Source of the DNA: Lantana camara
Taxonomy: Eukaryota > Streptophyta > Magnoliopsida > Lamiales > Verbenaceae
DNA: 64,000 nt
NCBI GenBank assembly: GCA_037501455.1
Contig: CM074865.1
Span: 3,979,001-4,043,000, forward strand
Direction: 5' to 3'
Made by a program: the position numbers and the translations under genes. The notes below the pieces were generated by a model. It ran no database searches, was not told the DNA's origin, and saw nothing but the letters and a program-made list of their open reading frames with translations. Positions 11,027-21,089 of the stretch are shown piece after piece. Each line of letters begins with the position of its first letter. The first letter of the stretch is position 1.

Positions 11027-14000
11027 TTAAAGTGATTTTTTGGATATTAAACCGAGCTTCTCACGAAGGAACTCAAAGGAGGCCTTGGAAAGCGACTTAG
11101 TGAAAATGTCGGCGACGTTATCCTTACTTCGCACTTCCAGAGCGTCGATGGTGCCACTAAGAACCTTTTCTCTAACAAAGTGATGCTCGATCTCAATATG
11201 CTTGGTTCTTGCGTGAAATATTGGATTATTTGTGAGCTTGATAGCACTCTGATTATCTCCAAAAAGTGCAGTTGGCTTAGTTATAGGATAATGTAGATCG
11301 TCCGCAAGTCTTTGAAGCCAAATGCATTCTTGAGCAGCAAGAGCAGCAGCTTTGTACTCTGCCTCCGTCGTTGATAAGGAAACTGAATTTTGTTTCTTGC
11401 TACACCAAGAAATACCTGTACCACCACTGAGAAAAACATATCCTGAAGTGGACCTTCGATCATCCAAGTCTCCGCCAAAATCAGCATCTGTGAACCCAAC
11501 TAGAGAGGCGGTAGCTTTCTTCTTGTAAAGTAGGCCCATATCCAGAGTTGAGTTGACATATTTCAAAATCCTTTTTGCAGCTTCTAAGTGAGGCTTTCTT
11601 GGTGTCTGCATAAACCTGCTAACCAAACCAACTGAAAAAGCAATATCGGGTCTTGTGATAGTTAAATATAGAAGACTACCAACAAGAGCACGATAAGGCT
11701 GCGGATTGGCCAGAAGTGATCCTTCTTCACGCCTTAGCTTTATGTTGGCCTCTAGTGGAGTTGAACACCTTTTGCTTTGATTCACTCCAAACCGTTCAAC
11801 TAACTTCTTGGCATAACTTCCTTGAGAAAGAAAGATACCACTTGCCAAGTTCGCCACCTCTAAGCCAAGAAAGTGATGCAGCTCCCCCAACTTCTTAATA
11901 TCAAATCTGATAGCAAGCTCATCTTGAAGTTTTTCAACTTCAGTTGCATCATTGCCTGTGATTATCATATCATCCACATACAACAACACTACAAGATGCA
12001 AGCTTCCTTGTTTTTTAACAAACAAGCTAGAGTCTGAATCCGAAGCATGATAGCCACAAAATTGTAAATATTGAGAGATTTTACCATACCATGCTCGTGG
12101 AGCTTGTTTGAGTCCGTAGAGAGCCTTTTTAAGCTTGCACACATAATTAGGATGAGAGTTAGAAACATAACCTGGAGGTTGCTCCATGTAGATGTCTTTA
12201 TCCAGCTCCCCGTATAAGAACGCATTCTTCACATCAAGCTGCCATAATTTCCAATTATGGAATGCTGCCAGCGCTAACACCATGCGAACTGAAATCATCT
12301 TGGCCACGGGGCTGAAAGTTTCTTCATAATCTTCTCCATATTTTTGAGAGAAACCTCGAGCCACCAACCGTGCTTTATATCTTTCGACACTCCCATCCGT
12401 TTTCCTTTTGATTTTGTATACCCATTTACAAGAAACGGGCTGCACATCTTTTGGCTTCGGAACAAGACTCCAAGTTTGATTTTTCTCGAGTGCCTCCATT
12501 TCAGCATCCATTGCAAGCTCCCATTCTTTGTTTCCTTTTGCTTCATCAAAGGAACGAGGTTCCTCATCATCAATGGGACCTGCAAAGAAGCAAGAATATG
12601 TGCTTATAAAATTTTCATCTCTGTACCGGGCAGGTTTGACAACATTTCTTCGAGGCCTCTCGGATCCAGTTGCATCGGTGGATTCTTCTGGACGTTGCCC
12701 CTCATATTGTTGAGTGCTTGAACTCCCCCTTTCACCGTGCTTCTTAGAAGGATTTTCTGTTACGGATAATTCTATAATTTCTGGGCTTGAGGTTTTAGCC
12801 CCACTTTGGTTAGTCACCTTCCCTTCGTAATACAGTGAAATTTCATCAAAGATAACATCTCTGGAGACAACAAAAAGATGAGTTTTTGGGTCCATACATT
12901 TCCAACCTTTCTTCCTTTCATCATACCCGACAAAAATGCATTTTCTTGCTTTTGCATCAAGTTTAGTTCTTTGGGAATCGGGTACGTGGACATAGCAAAC
13001 TGACCCAAAAACTTTAAGATGTTTAACATTAGGTTTTTCTCCAAAGATAAGTTCATATGGTGACTTCATATTAATTGGAGAAAGAGGCATTCTATTAATC
13101 ACGTAAGCTGCACATTTCATACCTTCCGCCCATAGTGCTCTGGGCAAATTCTTCGCATGCAACCAACTTTTACAAGTTTCCGTCAAATGCCTAATCTTTC
13201 TCTCTGCAACTCCATTTTGTTGCGGCGTCTCGGCACAAGTGAGCTCTCTCTTGATGCCATGTTTTCTGCAAAAAGTTAGGAACTCTTCAGAAGTAAATTC
13301 ACCTCCGTTATCCGTCCGCAACCGCTTGATTTTGGAACCAAGCACTCCTTCAACCAGCTCCTTAAACTCCAAAAATTTGTTAAACACTTCTGATTTGTGC
13401 TTAACAAAGTACACCCATGTGAATCGGCTATAATCATCAATAAAAATCAACATATAAGAGTATCCAGAAAATGAGGGAGTTCTTGTTGGGCCCATCAAAT
13501 CGCTATGAATAAGCTCTAATGGGGCCTTACATCGAGAAGTGGATTTGTCAAAAGGAAGCCGATGTGCTTTTCCAAATTGACAACCTTCACACACTTCTCC
13601 TCCACCAAAACTTGATAAATTAGGCAGGCCATTTACCAATTTTAATTTTACCATGGCCTTTAATTTATCCATGCTAAGATGCCCGAGTCTAGCATGCCAT
13701 AAGTATGCATTGTCATTGTTACTCATTTTCTCAATATATGAACCGGAAGCCGACAAAACAAATAAGTCATTTACTCTCTTACCGGTGTGGACGACATCCG
13801 CCTTGAGCTCCTTAATGTTCCGTAGAAACTTCACATCACGTGGGCCAAACAACACAAAATTTCCAGCATCAACAGCATTTGCAACTGAGAAAAGATTTTT
13901 CTTCATACCTGGAACGTGGAAGACACTCTTAAGTGTAATGGAATCTTCTTGCTTTCCATTTATAACAACAGTGCCTTCATTCTCCACACGATGGACTGTA

Positions 14001-15085
14001 TTGTCGGCCGTCACAATTGCATCATTTCCACTATACTCTTGGAGATTGGAAAACTTGGATTGATCTCCCGTTGGATGATGGCCGCAACCAGAATCCACGA
14101 TCCAGTCATTTTCAAAGTTGATGGACGCCAAGGCATCTACGGCTTTTGTTTCTGCCACGAAGCATTTTCCCCAGTCTTCTTCCTCCACAACCTTGTCGGC
14201 CACGTTACTCTCTTGTAATTTAGCTCGGCAAAATCTTTTGATATGCCCAGTTCTGCCACACCGATAGCATTTGAAAGTTTTCTTATTAGAGGTGTTGTTA
14301 GAAGACTCACCACTAACTCCATATGAGCTCGAGCTGTTTTGCCCTTGTTGACGCAGGGTCGGGCTATTTTGATTTCCTTTGCTCTTAAAGAATTTCCTTC
14401 TAGCCATAAGAGCACTCCCTTCTTCCTCCTTAATAGAGACACCGGCCATTTGTTTTGCTAGTGACTCTTGTGAAGATAGTAAATTCTCGAACTCCTCCAA
14501 AGATGGTTGTTGAACCCATCCTTGTATCGACGTAACATAGGGAATGTACTCGGGCTTCAATCCTCGAATAATAGTTCTTCTTATTCGAGCTTCGGAAATT
14601 GCTTCTTCTGGATTTAACAAGGAAATTTCCGAACAAAGATTTTTAATTTTAAGGAAATACTCAGAAATGGAAAGATTACCCTGCGTGGTGTTGGCGAGCT
14701 CATTCTCCAAAATTTGAAGTCGTGCTTCATCCTTTTTGTTGAAGAGTCTGTCAAGAGTCCGCCAAATCTCGTGGGCTGAGTTACACCTCATGATGTGATC
14801 GAATAGGCCTTGAGAAATTGACCGCTTCAAAACGAACTCCGCCTTTGCATTCAATTGCTTCCATTTCTTGAGTGCATCGGCATTTTCTGGCTTATCCGTG
14901 GGAGATGTTGTATTATTGCCATTAACAACATCCCATAAATCTTCACCAACGAGATAAGACTCCATACAAGTCCTCCACACCCTGTAGTTGGATTGGTTTA
15001 ACAATTCGATACCAAGTCCACTACGACCACTTGAATCCATTTTTGAGGCACCGGTTGATTTTTCCACCAAGGGATCTTGACACAC
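11027..15085 (-). CDS. Copia gag-pol polyprotein, intact 1352 aa
   Basis: A single open frame whose stop overlaps the polypurine tract. Domains in order: a UBN2-type Gag (about residues 25-230); zinc knuckle CYRCGRTGHIKRFC (about 273-286); aspartic protease with WIVDSG (about 329-334); the Gag-pre-integrase zinc-binding region with YLWHARLGHLS; integrase core with HSDLMGP, RTDNGGEF and PQQNGVAERK supplying the D, D and E; reverse transcriptase with WQLDVKNAFLYG and YVDDM; RNase H with DADFGGD and STTEAEYKAA. All catalytic motifs are present, so it could be autonomous. The start is either the first Met or the Met at residue 16 (MDSSGRSGLG), which fits the usual Gag start better. The protease motif reads SGCGHH where most relatives have SGCSHH. 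Confidence 0.93.
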   Translation of the reverse strand: MCQDPLVEKSTGASKMDSSGRSGLGIELLNQSNYRVWRTCMESYLVGEDLWDVVNGNNTTSPTDKPENADALKKWKQLNAKAEFVLKRSISQGLFDHIMRCNSAHEIWRTLDRLFNKKDEARLQILENELANTTQGNLSISEYFLKIKNLCSEISLLNPEEAISEARIRRTIIRGLKPEYIPYVTSIQGWVQQPSLEEFENLLSSQESLAKQMAGVSIKEEEGSALMARRKFFKSKGNQNSPTLRQQGQNSSSSYGVSGESSNNTSNKKTFKCYRCGRTGHIKRFCRAKLQESNVADKVVEEEDWGKCFVAETKAVDALASINFENDWIVDSGCGHHPTGDQSKFSNLQEYSGNDAIVTADNTVHRVENEGTVVINGKQEDSITLKSVFHVPGMKKNLFSVANAVDAGNFVLFGPRDVKFLRNIKELKADVVHTGKRVNDLFVLSASGSYIEKMSNNDNAYLWHARLGHLSMDKLKAMVKLKLVNGLPNLSSFGGGEVCEGCQFGKAHRLPFDKSTSRCKAPLELIHSDLMGPTRTPSFSGYSYMLIFIDDYSRFTWVYFVKHKSEVFNKFLEFKELVEGVLGSKIKRLRTDNGGEFTSEEFLTFCRKHGIKRELTCAETPQQNGVAERKIRHLTETCKSWLHAKNLPRALWAEGMKCAAYVINRMPLSPINMKSPYELIFGEKPNVKHLKVFGSVCYVHVPDSQRTKLDAKARKCIFVGYDERKKGWKCMDPKTHLFVVSRDVIFDEISLYYEGKVTNQSGAKTSSPEIIELSVTENPSKKHGERGSSSTQQYEGQRPEESTDATGSERPRRNVVKPARYRDENFISTYSCFFAGPIDDEEPRSFDEAKGNKEWELAMDAEMEALEKNQTWSLVPKPKDVQPVSCKWVYKIKRKTDGSVERYKARLVARGFSQKYGEDYEETFSPVAKMISVRMVLALAAFHNWKLWQLDVKNAFLYGELDKDIYMEQPPGYVSNSHPNYVCKLKKALYGLKQAPRAWYGKISQYLQFCGYHASDSDSSLFVKKQGSLHLVVLLYVDDMIITGNDATEVEKLQDELAIRFDIKKLGELHHFLGLEVANLASGIFLSQGSYAKKLVERFGVNQSKRCSTPLEANIKLRREEGSLLANPQPYRALVGSLLYLTITRPDIAFSVGLVSRFMQTPRKPHLEAAKRILKYVNSTLDMGLLYKKKATASLVGFTDADFGGDLDDRRSTSGYVFLSGGTGISWCSKKQNSVSLSTTEAEYKAAALAAQECIWLQRLADDLHYPITKPTALFGDNQSAIKLTNNPIFHARTKHIEIEHHFVREKVLSGTIDALEVRSKDNVADIFTKSLSKASFEFLREKLGLISKKSL

Positions 15086-15114
15086 AATACTAGAGCCCTA
15101 TGGCTCTGATACCA

Positions 15115-15617
15115 TGTAAAAATATATGAATAACACAGCAGAAAGAAATAAAGAGAACCTGCTGGCCCAAGATCGAACAACCAAAGGGTGGATGAAAACA
15201 ACCAAAAGAAGAATAACCTCAAAAATAAAAGGGAATGATTCAAGAGAAAAATATGTAGGAAAGAAGGCTTTTATTAGAGGACTTTAACTTCTCAAATTGG
15301 CTTCTTACAAATGACAAATACTCACCCCTATTTATACTACTCAAAGGAGAATTCTAGTTCCTAGATATTTTGATACATAATTCTAGATTTCCTAATAAAC
15401 TAATTAGAAGATAATTCTAGATTCTAATACTAAAATATAAATCTAGATTTTTCACTACATAATTCTAGATTCCTAAGATAATTCTAGAGATGATTCTAGA
15501 TCCTAATAATGCATGGAGCTATGTAGAAATATCTAGTATAGAGATATTTTGATGGACATATCTAGAATTAGATTATTCTAGATATATTATCCAAAAAAAT
15601 CATCTTTATTTTTAACA
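15115..15617 (-). repeat. Copia 5' LTR (right on this strand)
   Basis: 503 bp, the partner of 10517-11019, followed in the element's own direction by the tRNA-Met primer-binding site at 15103-15114. The promoter for the element should lie here. Confidence 0.93.
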
Positions 15618-15622
15618 GGTGG

Positions 15623-16811
15623 CGGCTGCGATTTTGTGCAGTGGTGGTGCCGGTGATTTTGTGTGGTGGGGTTGGGGTGGTAGCGGCGGCAATCTTGTTG
15701 TGCGTGAATTTTTTCTTGTTCTGCGTTTTTTCCTTTTATTTTTTTCATTTTTTTTATGTATTTTATTGGATATATATATCATTAATTTGATATATATATC
15801 TGTATTTTTCTTTTTAAAAATTTTCAATTGATATGTCAACCATCTATGCGTACGCCATGTAAGTTTCATAAATAAGTCAGCAAAATACAATTTCAAAATC
15901 AGCTCGTATTGAAGCCACGAGGCAAAAATTAGGACTTTTGTTAATTTTGGGCTAAAATCGGATAATAATTACAAAAAATTTTAAATTAAAGAACAAAATT
16001 AAAAATGTAATATAAAAAAGAATTAAAGTTCAAAAACATGTAATTTACATAATGATTTTTACAATTTTACCTATATAAATGCAACATAGATAATGATTTT
16101 TACAATTTTACCAATATAAATGCAGCATAGAAAACCCTCTGTGCGTATTCGAGAGTGATGTAAACAAATTTGAGAGTTTACGTATTTCTTGTTAAAATGG
16201 GACGGAAATTGAATAAATAAATAAATAAAACGAATGGCTATCCAGTATTCATTGGACCAGAAAACGAATAGTGATTTTGGAGTTTAATTACCCGATAACC
16301 CATGTTTACTTCATATATTGAACTATTAGGAAAAATAAACAAAATTTTTTTCTTGTTTTGGTTATATAATTTGCTAATTAATAATATAAATTTCTCATTT
16401 TACCCTTAAACTGTCCTCTTTTTAATTTGGTTGAGGCATGTGGGAGCAAAATTTTAATTTCACCTCATAAGAAAATCGTTGGTTATTTAACTCCTCCTCC
16501 CAGGAGTTGCTATATAGCCTATCGCCTTCCATTATTTTTTTGGGCTCAACTGTTATATTACTAACACCTCCTTTTAACCCATGTAAACTGATTCTAAGAG
16601 GAGGGAGGTGTTGCACACTCTCAAATTCGTGTTTAATTTAAACATTTTCTCTCAAGAGAGGAAAAAAATATTTTGGAAATTAGTTGTTGGCACCATAAGA
16701 TTAAGCAGCAGCACTTGTAAGTTTCACTATCCAATAGGCCTCAAGTGCTCAACTAAGCTTCTCCGCCGACTTTCAAATTTGTGCTCAAGTTATAAGTAGC
16801 AGTATACATAC
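15623..16811. other. Intron of RLK-A downstream of the copia insertion
   Basis: It starts with the rest of the GC-rich repeat split by the copia element, then AT-rich intron sequence matching 39620-40784 and 45940-47143. Short inverted stretches CACCTCC/GGAGGTG occur near 16560-16615. No coding exon is seen. Confidence 0.5.
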
Positions 16812-17271
16812 CATGGAGGTTGTTGTCCCCTAAATACAAGCTCTGAAGCTTTGTCAGCGAGCCAATGGAAGTTGGGATGCTCCCATTGAAATGATTAATC
16901 GACAACGACAGCACTTCCAATTTGCTGCACTTGTAAATATTGAATGGAATTTGGCCACTAAGTTGATTACCAGAGAGATGAAGCTCACGAAGCTGTGCAA
17001 TATTGTTGCACATATCATCTGGCAGCACACCTAACGGGGAACTATTCGTGAGATCGATGCATTTCATGTAAGAACCTGTAATAAAACTGTACTTCCAAGT
17101 ACAATATTTCTATTGGTGATGAGAGATGACCTGAGAAGTGATTGTATGAAAGATCCAACATTTCCATTGCTGATATGTTGAAGATGGAAACAGGAATGGG
17201 ACCAGATAAGCCATTGTTGCGGACATTTAGCATCACAAGATTAAGGTTGCCCAGCTCATTTGGTAATTCAC
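16812..17271 (-). CDS. RLK-A exons 2 and 3 (LRRs)
   Basis: Exon 2 is 17271-17131 (141 nt, GELPNELGNLNLVMLNVRNN type). Exon 3 is 17075-16812 (264 nt, beginning SYMKCIDLTNSSPLGVLPDD and ending with a LYLGDNNLHG LRR). The intron between them would be only 55 nt, with a GTCATC donor, where other copies have GTAATC and about 62 nt. This is short for plants, so exon 2 usage here is less certain. Confidence 0.6.
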
Positions 17272-17364
17272 CTGCCATGATCGATGCAAGAAAACTTGTT
17301 GAGGCATGGAATATTTTGTCATTTCAAAGATAGTCTAATTGCTTGGACGAGGCTGTCAACATAC

Positions 17365-17935
17365 CTGTGATATTGTTGTTCTTTAGAACAATCTGTTTGA
17401 TCCTAGACAAGTTGAAGAGCTCATGAGGAATAGATCCTGTAATAAGATTATTTTTCAAGTCAAATATTTCTAGTGAAGAAAGATTGCCAAGTTCTCGTGG
17501 GATTTCTCCGCCAAGAGAGTTGTTGGCCAATCTGAGTATCCTCAACCGTCGCAGATTAGAGAGCTCGCGTGGTATGAAGCTCGCGAAGTTGTTTTGGCTG
17601 AGATCTAAAGAATCGAGGAATGTTAAGTTGCCGAGATTCGGAGTGAGATGAGTGGCCTGAAAACCGAAACCGGAGAAATTAAGGGCAGTGACTCGTTGGG
17701 TGGGGGTGGGGGTGGTGGTGGTGCCGGTGGTGCAGGATACACCAATCCAGGTGCAGATGGATGCATTGGTTGACCAGTTTTTGGACAATATTTGAAAAGG
17801 GTCTGAGGTTATTGTGGATTTGAAAGCAAGAATTGCTTCTTCATCTTGTTGTGAAACAATTTCAGCTAAGGAAATTGTTCTGATGCTGAGCAACAACATT
17901 ATTAAGACAGCAATCATGACGGAAAGTTTCTCCAT
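17365..17935 (-). CDS. RLK-A exon 1: signal peptide, LRRNT and first LRRs
   Basis: 571 nt from ATG at 17935 to a CAG/GTATGT donor. It encodes a hydrophobic N-terminal signal peptide (MIAVLIMLLLSI), an LRRNT region (EEAILAFKSTITSDPF, then a W-containing stretch with paired Cys, CTWIGVSC), then LRRs ending NNNITG. RLK-B exon 1 is 559 nt; the 12-nt difference is a TPTP insertion after the TTTT stretch and keeps the frame. The same start is conserved in RLK-B and RLK-C. Confidence 0.85.
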
Positions 17936-20046
17936 TATTGTGTGGGTCTCTATTTCTTACAAACTTTAGGCCATATAAAGAGGAGATATTTAGGGAAAAT
18001 TGCACGTTTCCTCCTCACAAATCAAATATTTAGATTTTCGGCACCTATTTTTCAAAATTGCAAATGTCATCCCACACCTATTGTATTTTTAGTAATTTCA
18101 AATGAAATTTGGCCTAAAAGTTTTCTGGAAAAAATGCGTGTTCCTCTTGTGTCCCTTTTTCCCCGAATAATTTATAAACATGGAGCACACATGATTTCCA
18201 TATATTTTCTCAAATTTTTGTCAAAATCCACATAATTTTTAAATTATCGATTGTGCTCCATGGTTCAGTAACTCATTCAATTAAGGTTGAATCACATGCA
18301 GCCACCACCATGCAGCCGGGCGCCAGCTGTACGTCCTTGATGAAGCAACACTTTTATATTTAACGCTCTTCCTTGTATTGTCGTGTAGAGCGAACTTCAC
18401 GCCTTCATTGCATCGATCGAACCGCACTACTCATCGGCTCTCAATGCCCTTTTCACCACATTTTTTCCCATTACAATAAGTCCTCATCCTTATCCTTATC
18501 CTTCTCATCGATCTATTATCACACTCAAGAACGATTTTAGGGCAATAATGTTTTTAGGACAACATTTTAGGGTAACAATTATTCAAATTTGGGGAGGAAT
18601 TTATTTTTTTATTTGCTCACTGTAATTAAAAAAAAGATGATCCACGTATATTTAAGATTAATAAGTTGGCCTTGTAATAATATGTAGACATTGATGTGTT
18701 TTAAAATATGCCTTCTAGACTCTACGTAGTTCAATTTTCGAAAAATTTAGTCTGATGAATATGCGTTTTTTTTTTTAAAAAAAAATTGAAGAAAATTTTC
18801 CGGCATAAAGTATCCTAAAATTGTCAAAAATTGATAGCCGTAGAATATTGTATTTTATGAAAAATAATGTCTTAAAAAACCAAATTTATAATTTATGCTG
18901 GATCAATGGTGTAATTTTACAATATATTTACATAAGGGGCCCACGAGGAAAGTCCAAGAAATCAATAAAGCAAATAACTGAGATTGAATCTATAGGTTCA
19001 TATGGCAAAACTTTACGACTAATATGGCAAAATGGACCTATAGAAGCTGAGAATAATTGCAAAATTTTTTTTAATAACTGAAGCTAAATAAATCATTTTT
19101 AATTTTTTTTTTTCACACGGTGAAATCCTTCATTCTTCACCGCTGCTCTCTCTCTCTCTCTCTCTCTCTCTCTGCTGCCTACTCCGCCACTATCTTTTCC
19201 CCTACTTTCGTCTGCTCCGAAGAATATTTATATTTAATTAATTTCGAATATTCAGGGTGTTTCAAGTTTTTTCTAATTTAATTATATTAATCAGCTGTCC
19301 AGGATTAGAATTAAAACTTTACATTAGTATTTTTGAAGGGGTTACTCAAAAAATCTTAAATAATGTTTTGTTATTATTTTTAATCTATTTGAAACTATAT
19401 TTAATTATTTACGCTTAATTTAAATTATTCAATTCCCATAATTTTTGAAGTTAATATTATTTGAATAACTAAATAATTATCATGCAACGCGTAATGTAAC
19501 GCTTTCCTTTACTGGCATGTGTAAAACGCCTTCCTTTTGTCTTATCCTATCTGAAAGGAAATATTTGGGAGCAAATTTTCTAAATGGTAGCAAAGACTTG
19601 AAGAGTCAAACCGAGTGATTTGATCTTTTGAGCAAATTTTCCAAATGGGCCACACGTAAAATATTGGAAGCAGAATTCCTAAAGTGTAGCAAAGACGGTA
19701 GAAAACAGAATTCTGGAAAATGGCATTCCAATAATGAAGTCAAATGCCGCGTTTCATGTACAGAAAGAAAATACTAAGTGTATGCAACACCGTGGCTCTT
19801 ATCATGCGCGCATACTTACTGTTCTAGCAACAAAAAATCTAATTAACCAACTAACTAAACATAATTTACATATATCAGAACATTTACAGCATCTAACTAT
19901 GCTAACGAAGACTTAAAGAGTCAATCATGCACAGTTAGTCAGTCATTCCCCAAACTACAGGTAAATTCTCTTCTGTGTGATCTAAGTTTCGTAAAATATA
20001 ATAGATAAAGTTCATTGTTCATAGCTAGAGCTCCACTACACAACAA
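17936..20046. other. Region between the divergent RLK-A and a plus-strand RLK fragment
   Basis: Contains upstream sequence of RLK-A. A block at about 18930-18985 (GAGGAAAGTCCAAGAAA, then AATAACTGAGATTGA) resembles the upstream blocks of RLK-B (48370-48400) and RLK-C (56300-56450). A mirror-image relative at about 19540-19720 and 19740-19925 belongs to the plus-strand fragment at 20074. It also holds a (CT)n run at about 19147-19173. No gene is seen; the ORF at 18821-19081 crosses the upstream block and is not conserved. Confidence 0.45.
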
Positions 20047-20073
20047 GTGGTCCAATGGAAAAAACTTCCTGCC

Positions 20074-20481
20074 ATGATTGCTGTCTTAATGTTCTTGCTC
20101 ACTATCAGAACAATTTCCTTAGCTGAAATAGTTTCAAAAGATGAAGAAGCCATTCTTGCTTTCAAATCCACAATAACCTCAGACCCTTTTCAAATCTTGT
20201 CCAAAAACTGCTCCACCAATGCATCCATCTGCATCTGGATTGGGGTATCCTGCACCACCACCACCCCTCGACGAGTCACGGCCATTAATTTCTCCGGTTT
20301 CGGTTTTCAGGCCACTCATCTCATTCCAAATCTTGGAAACTTAACATTCCTCGATTTATTAGACCTCAGCCGCAACACCTTCATCGGCTTCATACCCCAC
20401 GAGCTCTCTAATCTGCTACGTTTGAGGATACTCAATGAACCTTTAATTAACATTTTAAATAAATTTTGTATTCCACCATAA
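20074..20481 (+). pseudogene. 5' fragment of an LRR receptor kinase, plus strand
   Basis: It encodes MIAVLMFLLTIRTISLAEIV, then EEAILAFKSTITSDPF, CIWIGVSC and the first LRRs (NLTFLDLLDLSRNTF), then loses homology after LRILN and stops at 20479-20481. An extra A in the run after the ancestral start (ATGGAAAAAACTT against ATGGAGAAACTT) puts the original ATG out of frame. The conserved Trp of the LRRNT is Cys (NCSTNAS). It lies head-to-head with RLK-A and lacks all membrane and kinase parts. Confidence 0.75.
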
Positions 20482-20595
20482 TTCAAATTTCTAATACAAT
20501 ATCCGTTTAATAAATATACGGAAACATAATAAATATGGCTAAAATACAATCATAATCTATGAAAGAGGGCACTTGACTCCATTAAAGGAATATCT

Positions 20596-20772
20596 TCTTC
20601 CATAATTGGTGAATTGATGGCCTCCACACAAATGCAATAGGTGAGGATGCCACGAAAATCAACCAGCCCGTTGCAAGTAGCACTCCGGCACCAAATGATG
20701 ACGATGTCAAGAAGGCAGGACTTTATGACATGCTGGTAGAAGTTCGTGCTGCTTTCATGTTGACTCTTTAAG
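20596..20772 (+). pseudogene. Possible terminal exon of an unidentified gene
   Basis: An open stretch reads GEDATKINQPVASSTPAPND, then DDVKKAGLYDMLVEVRAAFM and LTL before a stop at about 20770. It is followed by T-rich sequence resembling a 3' untranslated region (20780-21000). The composition looks coding, but I recognise no family and see no partner exons. It could be the tail of a gene destroyed by the copia debris to its right. Confidence 0.2.
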
Positions 20773-21089
20773 AGCAGCAAAATGAATCGACCTGATATGT
20801 TAGTGACTTTTTGGCTTATGTTCCTGGAATTTTTTGTTCACAAAACTATATCGGCTTTGTTTCTCAAGTCCTCAAGTTATTTTTATGGTGTGTTATTTAG
20901 TGTACTAGTTGATGCTTTGTATTATTTAGACAGGCATGTCATGCACTGATACACAAAACGGGATGTACTCTTCAATTTATGAACTACTTTACCCACTTAC
21001 TCTGTTGCCTGTATTCTGCTTCTTTTACACTGAACTTGGTGGTGGTCTAACAATTCGAATCATTTAGGAGTAGATCACATAATGGGACA

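Larger units (their letters stand above)
10517..15617 (-). mobile_element. Complete Ty1/copia LTR retrotransposon
   Basis: The element is 5101 bp and oriented on the minus strand. LTRs of 503 bp lie at 10517-11019 and 15115-15617 and look identical by eye. They are flanked by the 5-bp target duplication GGTGG at 10512-10516 and 15618-15622. Next to the 5' LTR is TGGTATCAGAGC (15103-15114, minus), the usual primer-binding site for initiator tRNA-Met. A purine tract AAGGGGGAG (11020-11028) abuts the 3' LTR. One uninterrupted gag-pol ORF fills the interior. It sits in the RLK-A intron between exons 3 and 4, in the same direction as the gene. The empty site is preserved in RLK-B at 45936-45940. 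Confidence 0.95.
1091..17935 (-). pseudogene. LRR receptor-like kinase RLK-A (subfamily XII type), frameshifted, with copia in an intron
   Basis: Exons that can be joined on the minus strand, each with recognisable acceptor and donor: 17935-17365 (signal peptide, LRRNT, first LRRs), 17271-17131, 17075-16812, 9132-8989, 8885-8814, 8756-8637, 7859-7788 (donor GT changed to CT), 7086-7015, 6929-6789, 6726-6463, 5130-5059, 3716-1723 (LRRs, transmembrane helix, kinase N-part) and 1437-1091 (kinase C-part). All internal LRR exons are phase 1 at both ends. The main exon is 1994 nt against 1995 nt in RLK-B. A single base is missing near 2494-2498, so the reading frame ends in a false tail before the membrane helix. 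The kinase frame downstream is otherwise open, with a glycine loop, HCDLKPSN and DFG. The receptor would be plasma-membrane-located, with ligand unknown. The damage looks recent because the rest is well preserved. Confidence 0.75.

Noticed and set aside
15103..15114. tRNA-like match to initiator Met tRNA
   Set aside because: Only 12 nt next to the LTR; it is the retrotransposon primer-binding site, not a tRNA gene.
18821..19081. 86-codon ORF on the plus strand
   Set aside because: It runs through the conserved upstream block of the RLKs, has no domain, and is not open in the other copies.
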